A stretch of DNA of 25,177 nt from an uncultured Alphaproteobacteria bacterium (GCA_937903315.1 CALCZO010000321.1:1-25177); one strand, 5' to 3'; counted from the first letter of the stretch, positions 7,999 to 16,370 are shown. Made by a program: numbers and translations. The notes: generated from the letters alone by a model not told the origin.

Positions 7999-8517
7999 AT
8001 GCAGACCTCGATGACCAACCCGACCGGAATGTGGCGACGGTTCACGGCCGCCTATGCCGCCTTTCTCAATCATCTTGTGGTCGTTGCGGTGGCCATCCTT
8101 GTCGTTCCGGTGACGGTCCAGATCACATCGCGCTATACCGAACTGATCCCGGCCTACATCTGGACCGAGGAAATGGCGCGGTTCCTGTTCATCTGGACGA
8201 TCATGATCGGGGCGATGCTGGGCGTGCGCAACGCGGCCCATTTCGACGTCGATCTCTTGCCGGCAATGGGGCCTCGGGTGAACGCGGCCATGCGCATCGT
8301 CAGCCGTCTGGGCGTTCTTGTCATTGCGGTCATTTTCGTCATTGGCGGCATCGAATTCACCCGCTTTGCCTGGAACCGGACATCGGAACTCGCCGAGCTG
8401 CCGCTCTGGCTGATCCACATCGCCTGGCCGATGGCGGGCGTGACATGGCTGGTCTTCATGGCCGAACAGTTTATCGATGACTTCAGAATCGCCTCGGGAA
8501 GGACGTCAGACCAATGA
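7999..8517 (+). CDS. TRAP transporter small permease (DctQ family)
   Basis: A 172-residue membrane protein with four hydrophobic segments (roughly residues 25-45, 60-80, 98-118 and 135-155). It has the DctQ pattern WTEEMARFLFIWTIMIGAML followed by RNAAHFDVD. The ATG at 7999 is preferred because GGAAG ends 5 nt upstream; the ATG at 7987 lies almost inside the terminator and has no ribosome site. The stop overlaps the start of the large permease gene (ATGA), implying translational coupling. It is the small membrane subunit of the importer encoded by 6945-9833. Confidence 0.9.
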   Translation: MQTSMTNPTGMWRRFTAAYAAFLNHLVVVAVAILVVPVTVQITSRYTELIPAYIWTEEMARFLFIWTIMIGAMLGVRNAAHFDVDLLPAMGPRVNAAMRIVSRLGVLVIAVIFVIGGIEFTRFAWNRTSELAELPLWLIHIAWPMAGVTWLVFMAEQFIDDFRIASGRTSDQ

Positions 8518-9833
8518 CGGGAAGTGTACTGACGACCGGACAGGCGGCGATCATTCTGTTCGGGGGCTTTTTCCTGTGCCTCTTTCTCAGGATTCCGGTG
8601 GCTTTTGCGCTGGCGCTCGCCTGTTTGCCGCCGCTGCTGATCGAACCGCGACTGGATACCATGACGTTGATGAGCGAGAGCTTCAACGTCTTCAATTCCT
8701 TCATCCTTCTGGCCGTTCCGTTCTTCCTGCTGACCGCCAACCTGATGAACGTCGGTGGCATCACCAACAAGCTGATGAAGCTGGCGCGGGCCCTTGTCGG
8801 ACATTTCCCCGGCGGTCTTGCGCAGATGAACGTCGTCATCTCGTTCTTCTTTGCTGGCATCTCGGGCTCGTCGACGGCGGACGCCGCGAGCATGTCAAAG
8901 ATCTTCATCGAGGCGCAGCGCAAGGAAGGCTATGACGACACCTTCTCGGTGGCGATCACCGCAGTCTCGTCGGTGATGGCGGTCATCATTCCTCCGTCGA
9001 TCCTGATGATCGTCTGGGGCGGCATCCTGACCACGTCGATCGGAGCGCTGTTTCTCGCCGGCATTATCCCCGGCCTGCTGATTGCCGGCGCGCAGATGGC
9101 GACGGTGCATGTCTATGCCACCCGCCGCGGCTATGCGACCTATCCGCGTTCAACGCTCGTGCAGTTGCTGGCGGCTCTGTCGCAGGCGTCGCTGGCGCTG
9201 CTCACGCCGGCGATCATCATCGGCGGCAAGGTCTTCGGTTGGTTCACCGCCACCGAATCCGCGGCGATTGCCGTTTTGTATGCAGGTTTCCTGTCGCTCA
9301 TCGTCTATCGCGAGATGGACATGAAGGGTCTGTACTCGGCGCTGCTCGACACCGGCAAGTTGGCCGGCGTCACGCTTCTATGTGTCGGCACCGCAAGCGT
9401 GTTCGGCTGGCTGCTGGCCTATTACAAGATTCCGGAAGTGATCCTGACCGGGGTCTCGGCCTGGGGCATGGGGTTTTATGAGACCGGCTTTTTCATCGCC
9501 GGCGTCTTCCTGCTGGTCGGCTGTTTCCTCGATGCCATCCCCGCGATCATCATCTGCGGTCCGATTCTTGCGCCGCTGGCCAAGGCTGTCGGCATGGACC
9601 CGGTCCAGTTTGCCATGATCGGCATCGTGTCCCTCGCCTTCGGGCTGGTGACACCACCCTATGGCCTGTGCCTGATGATCGCCTGTTCGGTGGCCGGCAT
9701 CAACATTCGAAAGGCACTCAAAGACGTGCTGATCATGCTGATCCCGATGTTTCTGGTGCTGGCGCTGATCATCCTGTGGCCGAAAGTGACGTTGTTCATC
9801 CCGAGCCTGATCTCGCCTGAATTCCTCAACTAG
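8514..9833 (+). CDS. TRAP transporter large permease (DctM family)
   Basis: A 439-residue polytopic protein of the DctM/SiaM type. Recognisable segments are FNSFILLAVPFFLLTANLMN, FFAGISGSSTADAASMSKI, VIIPPSILMIVWGG, FGWFTATESAAIAVLYAGFL and LVTPPYGLCLMIACSVAGI. It is the ion-coupled translocating subunit in the cytoplasmic membrane. The start ATG overlaps the stop of the DctQ-like gene by 4 bp. Length is normal for the family. The next gene, the CoA hydratase, is 85 bp downstream with no obvious terminator, so read-through is possible. Confidence 0.95.
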   Translation: MTGSVLTTGQAAIILFGGFFLCLFLRIPVAFALALACLPPLLIEPRLDTMTLMSESFNVFNSFILLAVPFFLLTANLMNVGGITNKLMKLARALVGHFPGGLAQMNVVISFFFAGISGSSTADAASMSKIFIEAQRKEGYDDTFSVAITAVSSVMAVIIPPSILMIVWGGILTTSIGALFLAGIIPGLLIAGAQMATVHVYATRRGYATYPRSTLVQLLAALSQASLALLTPAIIIGGKVFGWFTATESAAIAVLYAGFLSLIVYREMDMKGLYSALLDTGKLAGVTLLCVGTASVFGWLLAYYKIPEVILTGVSAWGMGFYETGFFIAGVFLLVGCFLDAIPAIIICGPILAPLAKAVGMDPVQFAMIGIVSLAFGLVTPPYGLCLMIACSVAGINIRKALKDVLIMLIPMFLVLALIILWPKVTLFIPSLISPEFLN

Positions 9834-9918
9834 CGCTCCGGCCGCCGCATCTGCCGCATTCCCTTTATGCTCGAACCGTGGCAGTCAGAGGCCGCAACGC
9901 GAGACGGGGGGCGGCGGA

Positions 9919-10764
9919 ATGACCGTGGATATGGCGCATCTGAGCCAGTGGATCGGCCGGCATGAGACACGCAGCGAGCGGCTTTCGCCGTTCCCGTCCA
10001 ATGCGCTGGCCGCGACACTTGATCGCGATGACGCGCCCTATTCCGAGGGGACGGCGCTGCCGCCGATCTGGCACTGGCTGCATTTTCTCCCCGTCAGCCC
10101 GCTGGTCGAGGCAGGGCCTGACGGGCATCCCGCGCGTGGCGGGTTCCTTCCGCCCGTGCCGCTGCCGCGCCGCATGTGGGCCGGCAGCCGCCTCAAGTTC
10201 CGCAAGCCGCTGGTGATCGGCGAAACCGTGTCGCGCATCTCGACAGTGACGAAGGTCGAGCACAAGTCGGGTCGTTCGGGGGAGCTGGTGTTCGTCACCG
10301 TGCGTCACGAGATGACGGGCGAGACGGGGCTGGCGATCGAGGAGGAACACGACATCGTCTATCGCGAGGCCGCCGCTCCCGGTGCGCCGGTGCCGGCCCC
10401 GCTGGCCGCGCCGGGCGATGCACAATGGACCCGGCCGGTTGTTCCCGATGCGGTGCTGCTGTTCCGCTATTCTGCGCTGACGTTCAACTCCCATCGCATC
10501 CACTACGATCTCGACTACACGAGGACGGTGGAAGGCTATCCCGGCCTGATCGTTCACGGACCGCTGATCGCGACGTTGCTGCTCGATGGACTGCGCCGCG
10601 CCCACCCTGACCGGGTCGTCCGCACCTTTGCATTCCGTGCGCTCGCGCCGACATTCCACATTGATCCGTTCACCGTCAGCGGGCGGGTCGAAGGCGCCGA
10701 AGCGCGTCTTTGGGCGGCCAAGTCGGGTGCCCTGACCATGGATGCGACAGCCGAACTTGCCTGA
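9919..10764 (+). CDS. MaoC-like double-hotdog hydratase, mesaconyl-C4-CoA (3-methylfumaryl-CoA) hydratase type
   Basis: A 281-residue protein with two hotdog halves. The N-terminal half is FAS1-type dehydratase-like (LPPIWHWLHFLP at 48-59; RRMWAGSRLKFRKPL at 84-98). The C-terminal MaoC half has FNSHRIHYDLDYT (189-201) and EGYPGLIVHGPLIATLL (205-221). This arrangement is typical of the HTD2 / mesaconyl-C4-CoA hydratase group, which hydrates branched C4-C5 dicarboxyl-CoA esters such as mesaconyl-C4-CoA or itaconyl-CoA. It should be cytosolic. A second ATG at 9931 is an alternative start. It sits directly upstream of the C4-dicarboxylate-type TRAP genes, suggesting breakdown of a branched dicarboxylate, but no CoA-transferase or citramalyl-CoA lyase is visible here. 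Confidence 0.75.
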   Translation: MTVDMAHLSQWIGRHETRSERLSPFPSNALAATLDRDDAPYSEGTALPPIWHWLHFLPVSPLVEAGPDGHPARGGFLPPVPLPRRMWAGSRLKFRKPLVIGETVSRISTVTKVEHKSGRSGELVFVTVRHEMTGETGLAIEEEHDIVYREAAAPGAPVPAPLAAPGDAQWTRPVVPDAVLLFRYSALTFNSHRIHYDLDYTRTVEGYPGLIVHGPLIATLLLDGLRRAHPDRVVRTFAFRALAPTFHIDPFTVSGRVEGAEARLWAAKSGALTMDATAELA

Positions 10765-10896
10765 TGTGCGCCTGCGATGCCTGGCCGGCCGCTTCGGCCG
10801 CGAACGCACGCCGTGCGAATTGTTGCCGGTCCCCTTGCGGGACCCCCTGATTCCCTGATTAATAGGGAAAACACCTGTCTGAGGAGGAAAGACACA

Positions 10897-11913
10897 ATGC
10901 TCACCACCCGCCGTATGGTCACCAAGCTGGCCGCCGCCACTGCTCTGCTGGCTGCAACCAGCTTCGCTGCGCTGGCCCAGGCCCCGATCGTGATCAAGCT
11001 CAGCCACGTCGTGGCGCCGAACACGCCCAAGGGCAAGGGCTCGGACAAGTTCAAGGAACTGGCCGAGAAATACACCGCCGGCAAGGTCAAGGTCGAGGTT
11101 TACCCGAACTCGCAGCTCTACAAGGACAAGGAAGAGCTCGAAGCGCTGCAGCTTGGCGCGGTGCAGATGCTGGCCCCGTCGCTGGCCAAGTTCGGTCCGC
11201 TCGGCGCCAAGGAATTCGAGGTGTTTGACCTGCCGTTCCTGTTCAAGGACCGCAAGACGCTGGAAGCGGTGACCAAGGGTCCGCTCGGCAAGGCGCTGTT
11301 CGACAAGCTGACCGACAAGGGCATCACCGGCCTTGCCTACTGGGACAACGGCTTCAAGCAGTTCTCGGCCAACAAGCCGATCAAGACTCCGGACGATATG
11401 CTGGGCCTGAAGGTCCGCATCCAGTCGTCGAAGGTGCTTGAAGCCCAGATGAAGGCCGTGGGCTCGATCCCGCAGGTGATGGCTTTCTCGGAAGTCTATC
11501 AGGCGCTCCAGACCGGCGTGGTCGACGGTCAGGAAAACACGCCGTCGAACATGTACACCCAGAAGATGCACGAGGTGCAGAAGCACACCGCGCTCACCAA
11601 CCACGGCTACATCGGCTATGCGGTGATCGTGAACAAGAAGTTCTGGGACGGCCTGCCGGCGGATATCCGTGGCCAGCTTGACAAGGCGATGGCCGAGGCG
11701 ACCGATTATGCCAACGACATTTCCCAGAAGGAAAATGACGAGGCGCTCGCCGAGATGAAGAAGTCGGGCAAGACCGCGATCTACACGCCGACGGAAGCCG
11801 AACGCAAGATGTGGGTCAAGGCGATGCTGCCGGTCCATAACGAGGTTGCGGCCCGCGTCGGCAAGGACACGATCGAAGCGGTCTACAAGGCGGTCGGCGA
11901 TCCGCGCAAGTAA
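10897..11913 (+). CDS. dctP: C4-dicarboxylate-type TRAP solute-binding protein DctP
   Basis: The 338-residue protein starts at the ATG after GAGGAGGAAAGA; the in-frame region before it holds no usable signal. A signal peptide ends at AALA-QAP (27/28). The mature part closely follows C4-dicarboxylate DctP proteins: IKLSHVVAPNTPKGKGSDKF, VEVYPNSQLYKDKEELEALQ, GAVQMLAPSLAKFGPLG and FEVFDLPFLF. R174 in LKVRIQS is the expected carboxylate ligand, and VDGQEN (209-214) is intact. The succinate/fumarate/malate assignment comes from resemblance. The neighbouring hydratase and fumarase-type genes fit C4 or methyl-C4 dicarboxylates. A stem-loop separates it from dctQ. Confidence 0.93.
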   Translation: MLTTRRMVTKLAAATALLAATSFAALAQAPIVIKLSHVVAPNTPKGKGSDKFKELAEKYTAGKVKVEVYPNSQLYKDKEELEALQLGAVQMLAPSLAKFGPLGAKEFEVFDLPFLFKDRKTLEAVTKGPLGKALFDKLTDKGITGLAYWDNGFKQFSANKPIKTPDDMLGLKVRIQSSKVLEAQMKAVGSIPQVMAFSEVYQALQTGVVDGQENTPSNMYTQKMHEVQKHTALTNHGYIGYAVIVNKKFWDGLPADIRGQLDKAMAEATDYANDISQKENDEALAEMKKSGKTAIYTPTEAERKMWVKAMLPVHNEVAARVGKDTIEAVYKAVGDPRK

Positions 11914-11942
11914 CAGCGGCCGACCGATTTAAGCAAAGAAAG

Positions 11943-11970
11943 GCCGGGAGGGCGATTTTGCCCTTCCGGC
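11943..11970 (+). promoter_or_regulatory. Intergenic stem-loop between dctP and dctQ
   Basis: GCCGGGAGGGC (11943-11953) pairs with GCCCTTCCGGC (11960-11970) around a GATTTT loop: an 11-bp stem with one G-U pair. No T-tract follows, so mRNA 3'-end protection of dctP is more likely than full termination. Confidence 0.65.
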
Positions 11971-11991
11971 GCAGCAACCTGGGGAGGGGTC

Positions 11992-12633
11992 ATGCTGCGC
12001 ATTCTCGATCGACTTGAAGAGATCATCATTGCGGTGCTGATTGCCGTCGCAACCGTGGTCATCTTCGTCGCCGTGCTTCATCGCTACGGCATCACCATTT
12101 CCATCTCTCTTGCCCAGTGGGGCAGATCGGTCGGTGCCGACTGGCTGTTCACGGCCGGGCGCGCCGTCTTCAATTTCCTGCGCGGGTTCAATCTGACCTG
12201 GGCGCAGGAGCTGTGCATCTACCTGTTCGTCTGGATGGCCAAGTTCGGCGCGGCCTATGGCGCGCGCACCGGCATTCACGTCGGCGTTGATGTCGCGGTG
12301 AACCAGCTTGCGCCGGCCTCCCGGCGCATCGTGGTTCTGTTCGCGCTGTTTGCCGGCGCCTTGTTCACGTTCATCGTCGGTTCGCTCGGCGCCCGTTTCG
12401 TCTGGCACATCGCCCACACCCAGCAGGTTTCGGCCGATCTCGAGGTGCCGATGTGGCTGGTCTATCTGGCGGTTCCGCTCGGGTCCTACCTGATGTGTTT
12501 CCGTTTCCTGCAGGTCGCCCGCCGCTTCATGAATACAGGCGATCTTCCGCATCATGATCACGCCCATGTCGACGGTCTCGAGGATGAGACGCCGACCTTG
12601 CCCGGCGCCCTTGCCCATGGAGACGGCCGATGA
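11992..12633 (+). CDS. dctQ: C4-dicarboxylate-type TRAP small permease DctQ
   Basis: A 213-residue membrane protein, longer than the two other small permeases here, as is usual for true DctQ. The extra length is an insertion around residues 40-60 (SLAQWGRSVGADWLFTAGRA) and a His/Asp-rich tail. The core pattern LTWAQELCIYLFVWMAKFGA, then GARTGIHVGVDV, is characteristic. A GGGGAGGGG site precedes the ATG. The stop overlaps the dctM start (ATGA). It forms the small membrane subunit of the importer with DctP and DctM. Confidence 0.93.
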   Translation: MLRILDRLEEIIIAVLIAVATVVIFVAVLHRYGITISISLAQWGRSVGADWLFTAGRAVFNFLRGFNLTWAQELCIYLFVWMAKFGAAYGARTGIHVGVDVAVNQLAPASRRIVVLFALFAGALFTFIVGSLGARFVWHIAHTQQVSADLEVPMWLVYLAVPLGSYLMCFRFLQVARRFMNTGDLPHHDHAHVDGLEDETPTLPGALAHGDGR

Positions 12634-14096
12634 GCGCCCCCCTGATGCCCGCGGCCGGGGCTGTCGCGCCCGGTTCCCCCCGCAATGGCTGGCTGATTGT
12701 CCTGACGCCGGTTGTGCTGTTCCTGGCCTGTCTGGCCGGCAAGTATGGCCTGATCCCGATGTCCGGCGGCTTGCGCGTGACGATGATTTTCGTGCTGCTG
12801 GTCGCGATGATGCTGACCGGCATGCCAATCTCGATCGCCCTCGGCCTGACCGTGCTGACATTCCTGTTCACGCTCACCGAAGTGCCGATGGATTCGGTTG
12901 CCCTGAAACTGTTCACCGGCATCGAGAAGTTCGAGATCATGGCGATCCCGTTCTTCATTCTGGCGGGGAATTTTCTGACGTCAGGCGGCGTCGCGCGGCG
13001 GATGATCAACTTTGCCACCGCCATGGTCGGTCATTGGTATGGTGGCCTTGGGCTGGCAGGCGTCGTTGCCTGCGCGCTGTTTGCGGCTGTCTCCGGCTCG
13101 TCGCCAGCTACGGTCGTTGCCATCGGGTCGATCATCCTGCCGGCGATGGTCAAGCAGGGGTTCCCGCAGCGCTTCGGCGCCGGCGTCATCACCACCTCAG
13201 GCGCGCTTGGCATCCTGATTCCGCCCTCCATCGTCATGGTGATGTATGCGGTGGCCACCAGCGGCATGGTGGTCGAGGGGCCGATGGGCGAGAAGGTCAC
13301 GTCGGCCTCGGTCGGCCAGTTGTTCATGGCCGGCGTCATTCCCGGCCTGATGCTGGCGGGTCTGCTCGGCCTGACCACCTTCTATCGCGCGTGGAAGAAC
13401 AACTATCCGCGCATGCCCAAGGCGACGCTGGCGCAGCGGCTGAAGGCGTTCCGCGACAGTTTCTGGGGCCTGCTGCTGATCTTCATCGTCATCGGCGGCA
13501 TCTACTCGGGCGTGTTCACGCCGACCGAAGCGGCGGCGATGAGCGCGGCCTATGCTTTCATCGTCGCGGTCTTCGTCTACAAGGACATGAAGCTCAAGGA
13601 CGTGCCGAAGGTTCTGCTGTCGTCGGCCTCGATGAGCGCGATGCTGCTCTACATCATCACCAACGCGGTGCTGTTCTCCTTCCTGATGACGCATGAGAAC
13701 ATTCCGCAGGCGATGGCGGCGTGGATTTCCTCGACCGGCGTCAACTGGATCGTGTTCCTGCTGATGGTCAACATCCTGCTGCTGCTGGCCGGTAACGTGA
13801 TGGAGCCGTCGTCGATCGTCCTGATCATGGCGCCGATCCTGTTCCCGATGGCGGTCAAGCTCGGCATCGATCCGGTGCATTTCGGCATCCTGATCGTCGT
13901 CAACATGGAGGTTGGCATGTGCCATCCGCCGGTGGGGCTGAACCTCTACGTCGCGTCCGGCATCACCAAGATGGGGATTACCGAACTGACGGTGGCGGTC
14001 TGGCCGTGGCTGCTGACGATGCTGTGCTTCCTCGTCGTGGTCACCTACATTCCCGAAATCTCGCTTTGGCTGCCACGCATGCTCGGCATGATGTGA
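12630..14096 (+). CDS. dctM: C4-dicarboxylate-type TRAP large permease DctM
   Basis: A 488-residue polytopic protein with an N-terminal extension of about 35 residues before the first membrane segments. DctM signatures include FEIMAIPFFILAGNFL, ALFAAVSGSSPATVVAIGSI, GILIPPSIVMVMYAVATSG, GVFTPTEAAAMSAAYAF and GMCHPPVGLNLYVASGITKMG. The extra segment near residues 215-222 (EGPMGEKV) is common in C4-dicarboxylate DctM. It is translationally coupled to dctQ and followed, after 24 bp, by a strong bidirectional terminator that ends the transcript. Confidence 0.95.
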   Translation: MSAPLMPAAGAVAPGSPRNGWLIVLTPVVLFLACLAGKYGLIPMSGGLRVTMIFVLLVAMMLTGMPISIALGLTVLTFLFTLTEVPMDSVALKLFTGIEKFEIMAIPFFILAGNFLTSGGVARRMINFATAMVGHWYGGLGLAGVVACALFAAVSGSSPATVVAIGSIILPAMVKQGFPQRFGAGVITTSGALGILIPPSIVMVMYAVATSGMVVEGPMGEKVTSASVGQLFMAGVIPGLMLAGLLGLTTFYRAWKNNYPRMPKATLAQRLKAFRDSFWGLLLIFIVIGGIYSGVFTPTEAAAMSAAYAFIVAVFVYKDMKLKDVPKVLLSSASMSAMLLYIITNAVLFSFLMTHENIPQAMAAWISSTGVNWIVFLLMVNILLLLAGNVMEPSSIVLIMAPILFPMAVKLGIDPVHFGILIVVNMEVGMCHPPVGLNLYVASGITKMGITELTVAVWPWLLTMLCFLVVVTYIPEISLWLPRMLGMM

Positions 14097-14120
14097 CGCA
14101 CGGCACTGCCGCAGAACTGG

Positions 14121-14149
14121 AAAAGGCCGGGTTGCGTCCCGGTCTTTTT
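14121..14149. terminator. Bidirectional intrinsic terminator between dctM and the fumarase-type gene
   Basis: AAAAGGCCGGG (14121-14131) pairs with CCCGGTCTTTT (14138-14148) around a 6-nt loop, with one G-U pair. It has a T-tract on the plus strand and an equivalent run of Ts on the minus strand. It lies between convergent genes and touches the fumarase stop codon, so it should end both transcripts. Confidence 0.88.
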
Positions 14150-15639
14150 CATCGCCGCCACAGGCTCGGGCCGAGCGTATGGATCGACGTGCCCGATGAA
14201 TCGACCGCGACGGTCACCGGCATGTCGCACACCTCGAACTCATGGATTGCTTCCATGCCAAGGTCGTGGAACGCCACGACCCGTGCCGAACGGATGGCTT
14301 GTGCCACCAGATAGGCCGCCCCGCCGACCGCGATCAGGTAGGCCGCGCCATGCCTGCGGATCGCCTCGATTGCTTCGGGGCCACGCTCGGCCTTGCCGAT
14401 CATCACCGACAGGCCGGTCTCAGCCAGCATCGTTTCGGTAAAGCGGTCCATCCGGGTCGCGGTCGTCGGGCCGGCCGGGCCGACCGCCTCGCCGGCAATC
14501 GCATCGACCGGGCCGACATAGTACAGCGCACGCCCTGACAGATCGACCGGCAACGCCTCGCCCGCCGCCAGCATCCGCACCATCCGCGCATGGGCCGCAT
14601 CCCGCCCGGTCAGCATCCGGCCGGTCAGCAGCAGCGTTTCGCCGGCCTTCCAGCCGGCCACCTCGTCGCGCGTCAGCGTATCGAGGGCGACGCGGCGCGC
14701 GCCGTCTCCCGCGGGATCATACGGCAGGTCCGGCCAGAGCGACAGGTCCGGAGGCGCAAGCCGGGCTGGCCCGCTGCCGTCGAGCACGAAATGCACATGC
14801 CGGTCCGCAGCACATTGCGGGATCAGTCCGACCGGCTTGGAGGCGGCGTGGGTGGGAAAGGTCCTGATCTTGACATCGAGCACCGTTGTCAGCCCGCCAA
14901 GCCCCTGAGCGCCGATGCCGAGGCGGTTGATTGCCTCATGCAGCCTGAGCCGCATCTCCTCGAGCGGTGAGGCCGGCCCGCGCCGGATGATCTCCGGCAT
15001 GTCGATGGGATCGAGCAGGGCCTGCTTGGCCATGACCATCGCCTTGTCCGGGCTGCCGCCGATGCCAAGCCCGATGAGGCCGGGTGGACACCAGCCGGCC
15101 CCGAGCCCCTCGACCGTGCGCACCACCCAGTCCTCGATCGAATCGCTCGGCTCCAGCGCTGCGAACCGGGCCTTGTTCTCCGATCCGCCGCCCTTGGCCG
15201 CGACATGGACGGAAATCACATCGCCGGCGACGAGTTCGACATGCACCATCGCCGGCGTGTTGTCGCCGGTGTTGCGGCGTTCGAAAATGGCATCGGCAAC
15301 GACCGAGGCGCGCAGCGGGTTGCCCTGTTGGGCCCAGGCGATCCGGGCGGCTTCGTCGACCAGGTCCTGCACCGCGCGCCGGGTCTCGATCCGCGCGCCG
15401 ACGCCCATGGCGATAAACACCTGTGCGGTGCCGGTATCCTGACACATCGGCCGCTTGCCGAGCGCTGCCATGCGCGCATTGACGAGGATCTGTGTCATCG
15501 CCTCGCGCGCCGCCGGGCTCTGTTCGAGCGCGTGCGCCTTGGTCAGCGCGACGATATAGTCGGGCGCATGATAGTACGAGATATACTGCAGCGCGTCCGC
15601 GACGCTCTCGATGAAATCCCGCTCGCGGATGGTGGCCAT
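14149..15639 (-). CDS. Class I (iron-sulfur) fumarate hydratase family protein; fumarase or mesaconase
   Basis: A 496-residue fused alpha/beta class I fumarase. Three cysteines sit where the 4Fe-4S ligands are expected: C66 (MCQDTGTA), C184 (GWCPPGLIG) and C276 (PQCAADRH). The KGGGSENK motif (149-156), the GIGGSPDKA motif (192-200), and the C-terminal GPTTATRMDRF and GKAERG segments support the call. It is shorter than the roughly 550 residues of the E. coli FumA type. It reversibly hydrates fumarate; relatives also hydrate mesaconate to citramalate or act on tartrate. The gene converges on the C4-dicarboxylate TRAP genes and is divergent from the flavin reductase gene. The ribosome site is weak (ACGGACG). 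Confidence 0.87.
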   Translation of the reverse strand: MATIRERDFIESVADALQYISYYHAPDYIVALTKAHALEQSPAAREAMTQILVNARMAALGKRPMCQDTGTAQVFIAMGVGARIETRRAVQDLVDEAARIAWAQQGNPLRASVVADAIFERRNTGDNTPAMVHVELVAGDVISVHVAAKGGGSENKARFAALEPSDSIEDWVVRTVEGLGAGWCPPGLIGLGIGGSPDKAMVMAKQALLDPIDMPEIIRRGPASPLEEMRLRLHEAINRLGIGAQGLGGLTTVLDVKIRTFPTHAASKPVGLIPQCAADRHVHFVLDGSGPARLAPPDLSLWPDLPYDPAGDGARRVALDTLTRDEVAGWKAGETLLLTGRMLTGRDAAHARMVRMLAAGEALPVDLSGRALYYVGPVDAIAGEAVGPAGPTTATRMDRFTETMLAETGLSVMIGKAERGPEAIEAIRRHGAAYLIAVGGAAYLVAQAIRSARVVAFHDLGMEAIHEFEVCDMPVTVAVDSSGTSIHTLGPSLWRR

Positions 15640-15720
15640 GACTTGCGTCCGTCGTTTGAGTGATCCGTCCGCCCGAAGGCTCTGTGTCGGGCTGGCAATT
15701 TCCCGCCATTCGTGACCTTA

Positions 15721-15741
15721 TCCGCTTCGTGCGCAAGCGGA
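15721..15741. promoter_or_regulatory. Inverted repeat TCCGCTT-N7-AAGCGGA in divergent gap
   Basis: A perfect 7-bp inverted repeat with a 7-bp spacer lies 31 bp before the flavin reductase start and about 80 bp upstream of the divergent fumarase start. It could be an operator or a leader hairpin; no regulator is assigned. Confidence 0.35.
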
Positions 15742-15772
15742 AGCCGGCGTGATGCAGGGCAGGGGATGAAGG

Positions 15773-16306
15773 ATGACCGATCAGGTTCTCAAGGCAACCG
15801 GCGCGACGGCGGATGAGTTCCGTCAGGGCATGCGCGCGCTTGTCGGCGGCGTCACGGTGGTCTGCGCCGTCGACAGCGCCGGTACGCCCGCCGGGTTGAC
15901 CGCGACGGCCGTGACATCGCTGTCCAGCGCGCCGCCTTCGCTGCTGGTGTGCATCAACCGCCAGACCAGCCTTGCCGCCGCGCTGGATGCGGACAGCATC
16001 TTCTCGGTCAATGTCCTGTCCGAAGGGCAGGGTGATGTCTCGCGCGCCTTCGGCGGCCAGCTAGGGGTTCATGGCCCTGAACGGTTCACCTATGGCGACT
16101 GGCGGATGGACGGTGCCAGCCGCGTGCCGCTGCTGGCCGGATGCCGTGTCTCGTTCGAATGTCAGGTGGCCCATGTTCATGGCTGGTCGACCCACCATGT
16201 TGTCATCGGCGCGGTCCGCGCGATTCACTTCTTCAAGCCCGAAGCCCGGCCGCTGGCCTATTGCGACGGCAGCTATCACACCGTGATTCCGCTGCCGGCT
16301 TCCTGA
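15773..16306 (+). CDS. Flavin reductase-like FMN-binding split-barrel protein
   Basis: A 177-residue protein of the flavin reductase-like (DIM6/NTAB, HpaC-type) family. Evidence is FRQGMRALVGGVTVVCA (residues 16-32), GLTATAVTSLSSAPPSLLVCINRQTS (in pieces over 42-67), FSVNVLSEGQ (77-86) and H166VVIGAVRAIHF near the end, then the closing LAYCDGSYHTV. Such enzymes reduce FMN or FAD with NAD(P)H and supply it to a two-component monooxygenase. No monooxygenase gene is in the window, so the partner lies elsewhere or this is a free-standing flavoprotein. It is a single gene with its own 133-bp upstream region, divergent from the fumarase-type gene. Confidence 0.85.
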   Translation: MTDQVLKATGATADEFRQGMRALVGGVTVVCAVDSAGTPAGLTATAVTSLSSAPPSLLVCINRQTSLAAALDADSIFSVNVLSEGQGDVSRAFGGQLGVHGPERFTYGDWRMDGASRVPLLAGCRVSFECQVAHVHGWSTHHVVIGAVRAIHFFKPEARPLAYCDGSYHTVIPLPAS

Positions 16307-16352
16307 CGCAGCACGGCCTGAGGCAGACGGCACGCTCGAGGATCGATGCTTG

Positions 16353-16370
16353 CAACGTGCTGTAACGTTG
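16353..16370. promoter_or_regulatory. Inverted repeat CAACGT-GCTGTA-ACGTTG upstream of the fucose-type cluster
   Basis: Perfect 6-bp arms with a 6-bp spacer lie 58 bp upstream of the first gene of the cluster, in the only sizeable gap (122 bp) before it. This is the natural place for an operator of the GntR protein encoded second in the cluster. Its sequence differs from the two sites at 23335-23364, so the binding protein is uncertain. Confidence 0.4.

Noticed and set aside
10765..10896. Sigma-54 promoter upstream of dctP, as seen for some dicarboxylate transport genes
   Set aside because: No GG-N10-GC element with acceptable flanking bases was found. The gap holds only weak hairpins (10828-10844 and 10851-10869).
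9865..11838. A 657-codon open frame on the minus strand opposite the hydratase and dctP
   Set aside because: Arg/His/Leu-rich antisense shadow with no recognisable domain. The plus-strand genes have ribosome sites, a signal peptide and family motifs.
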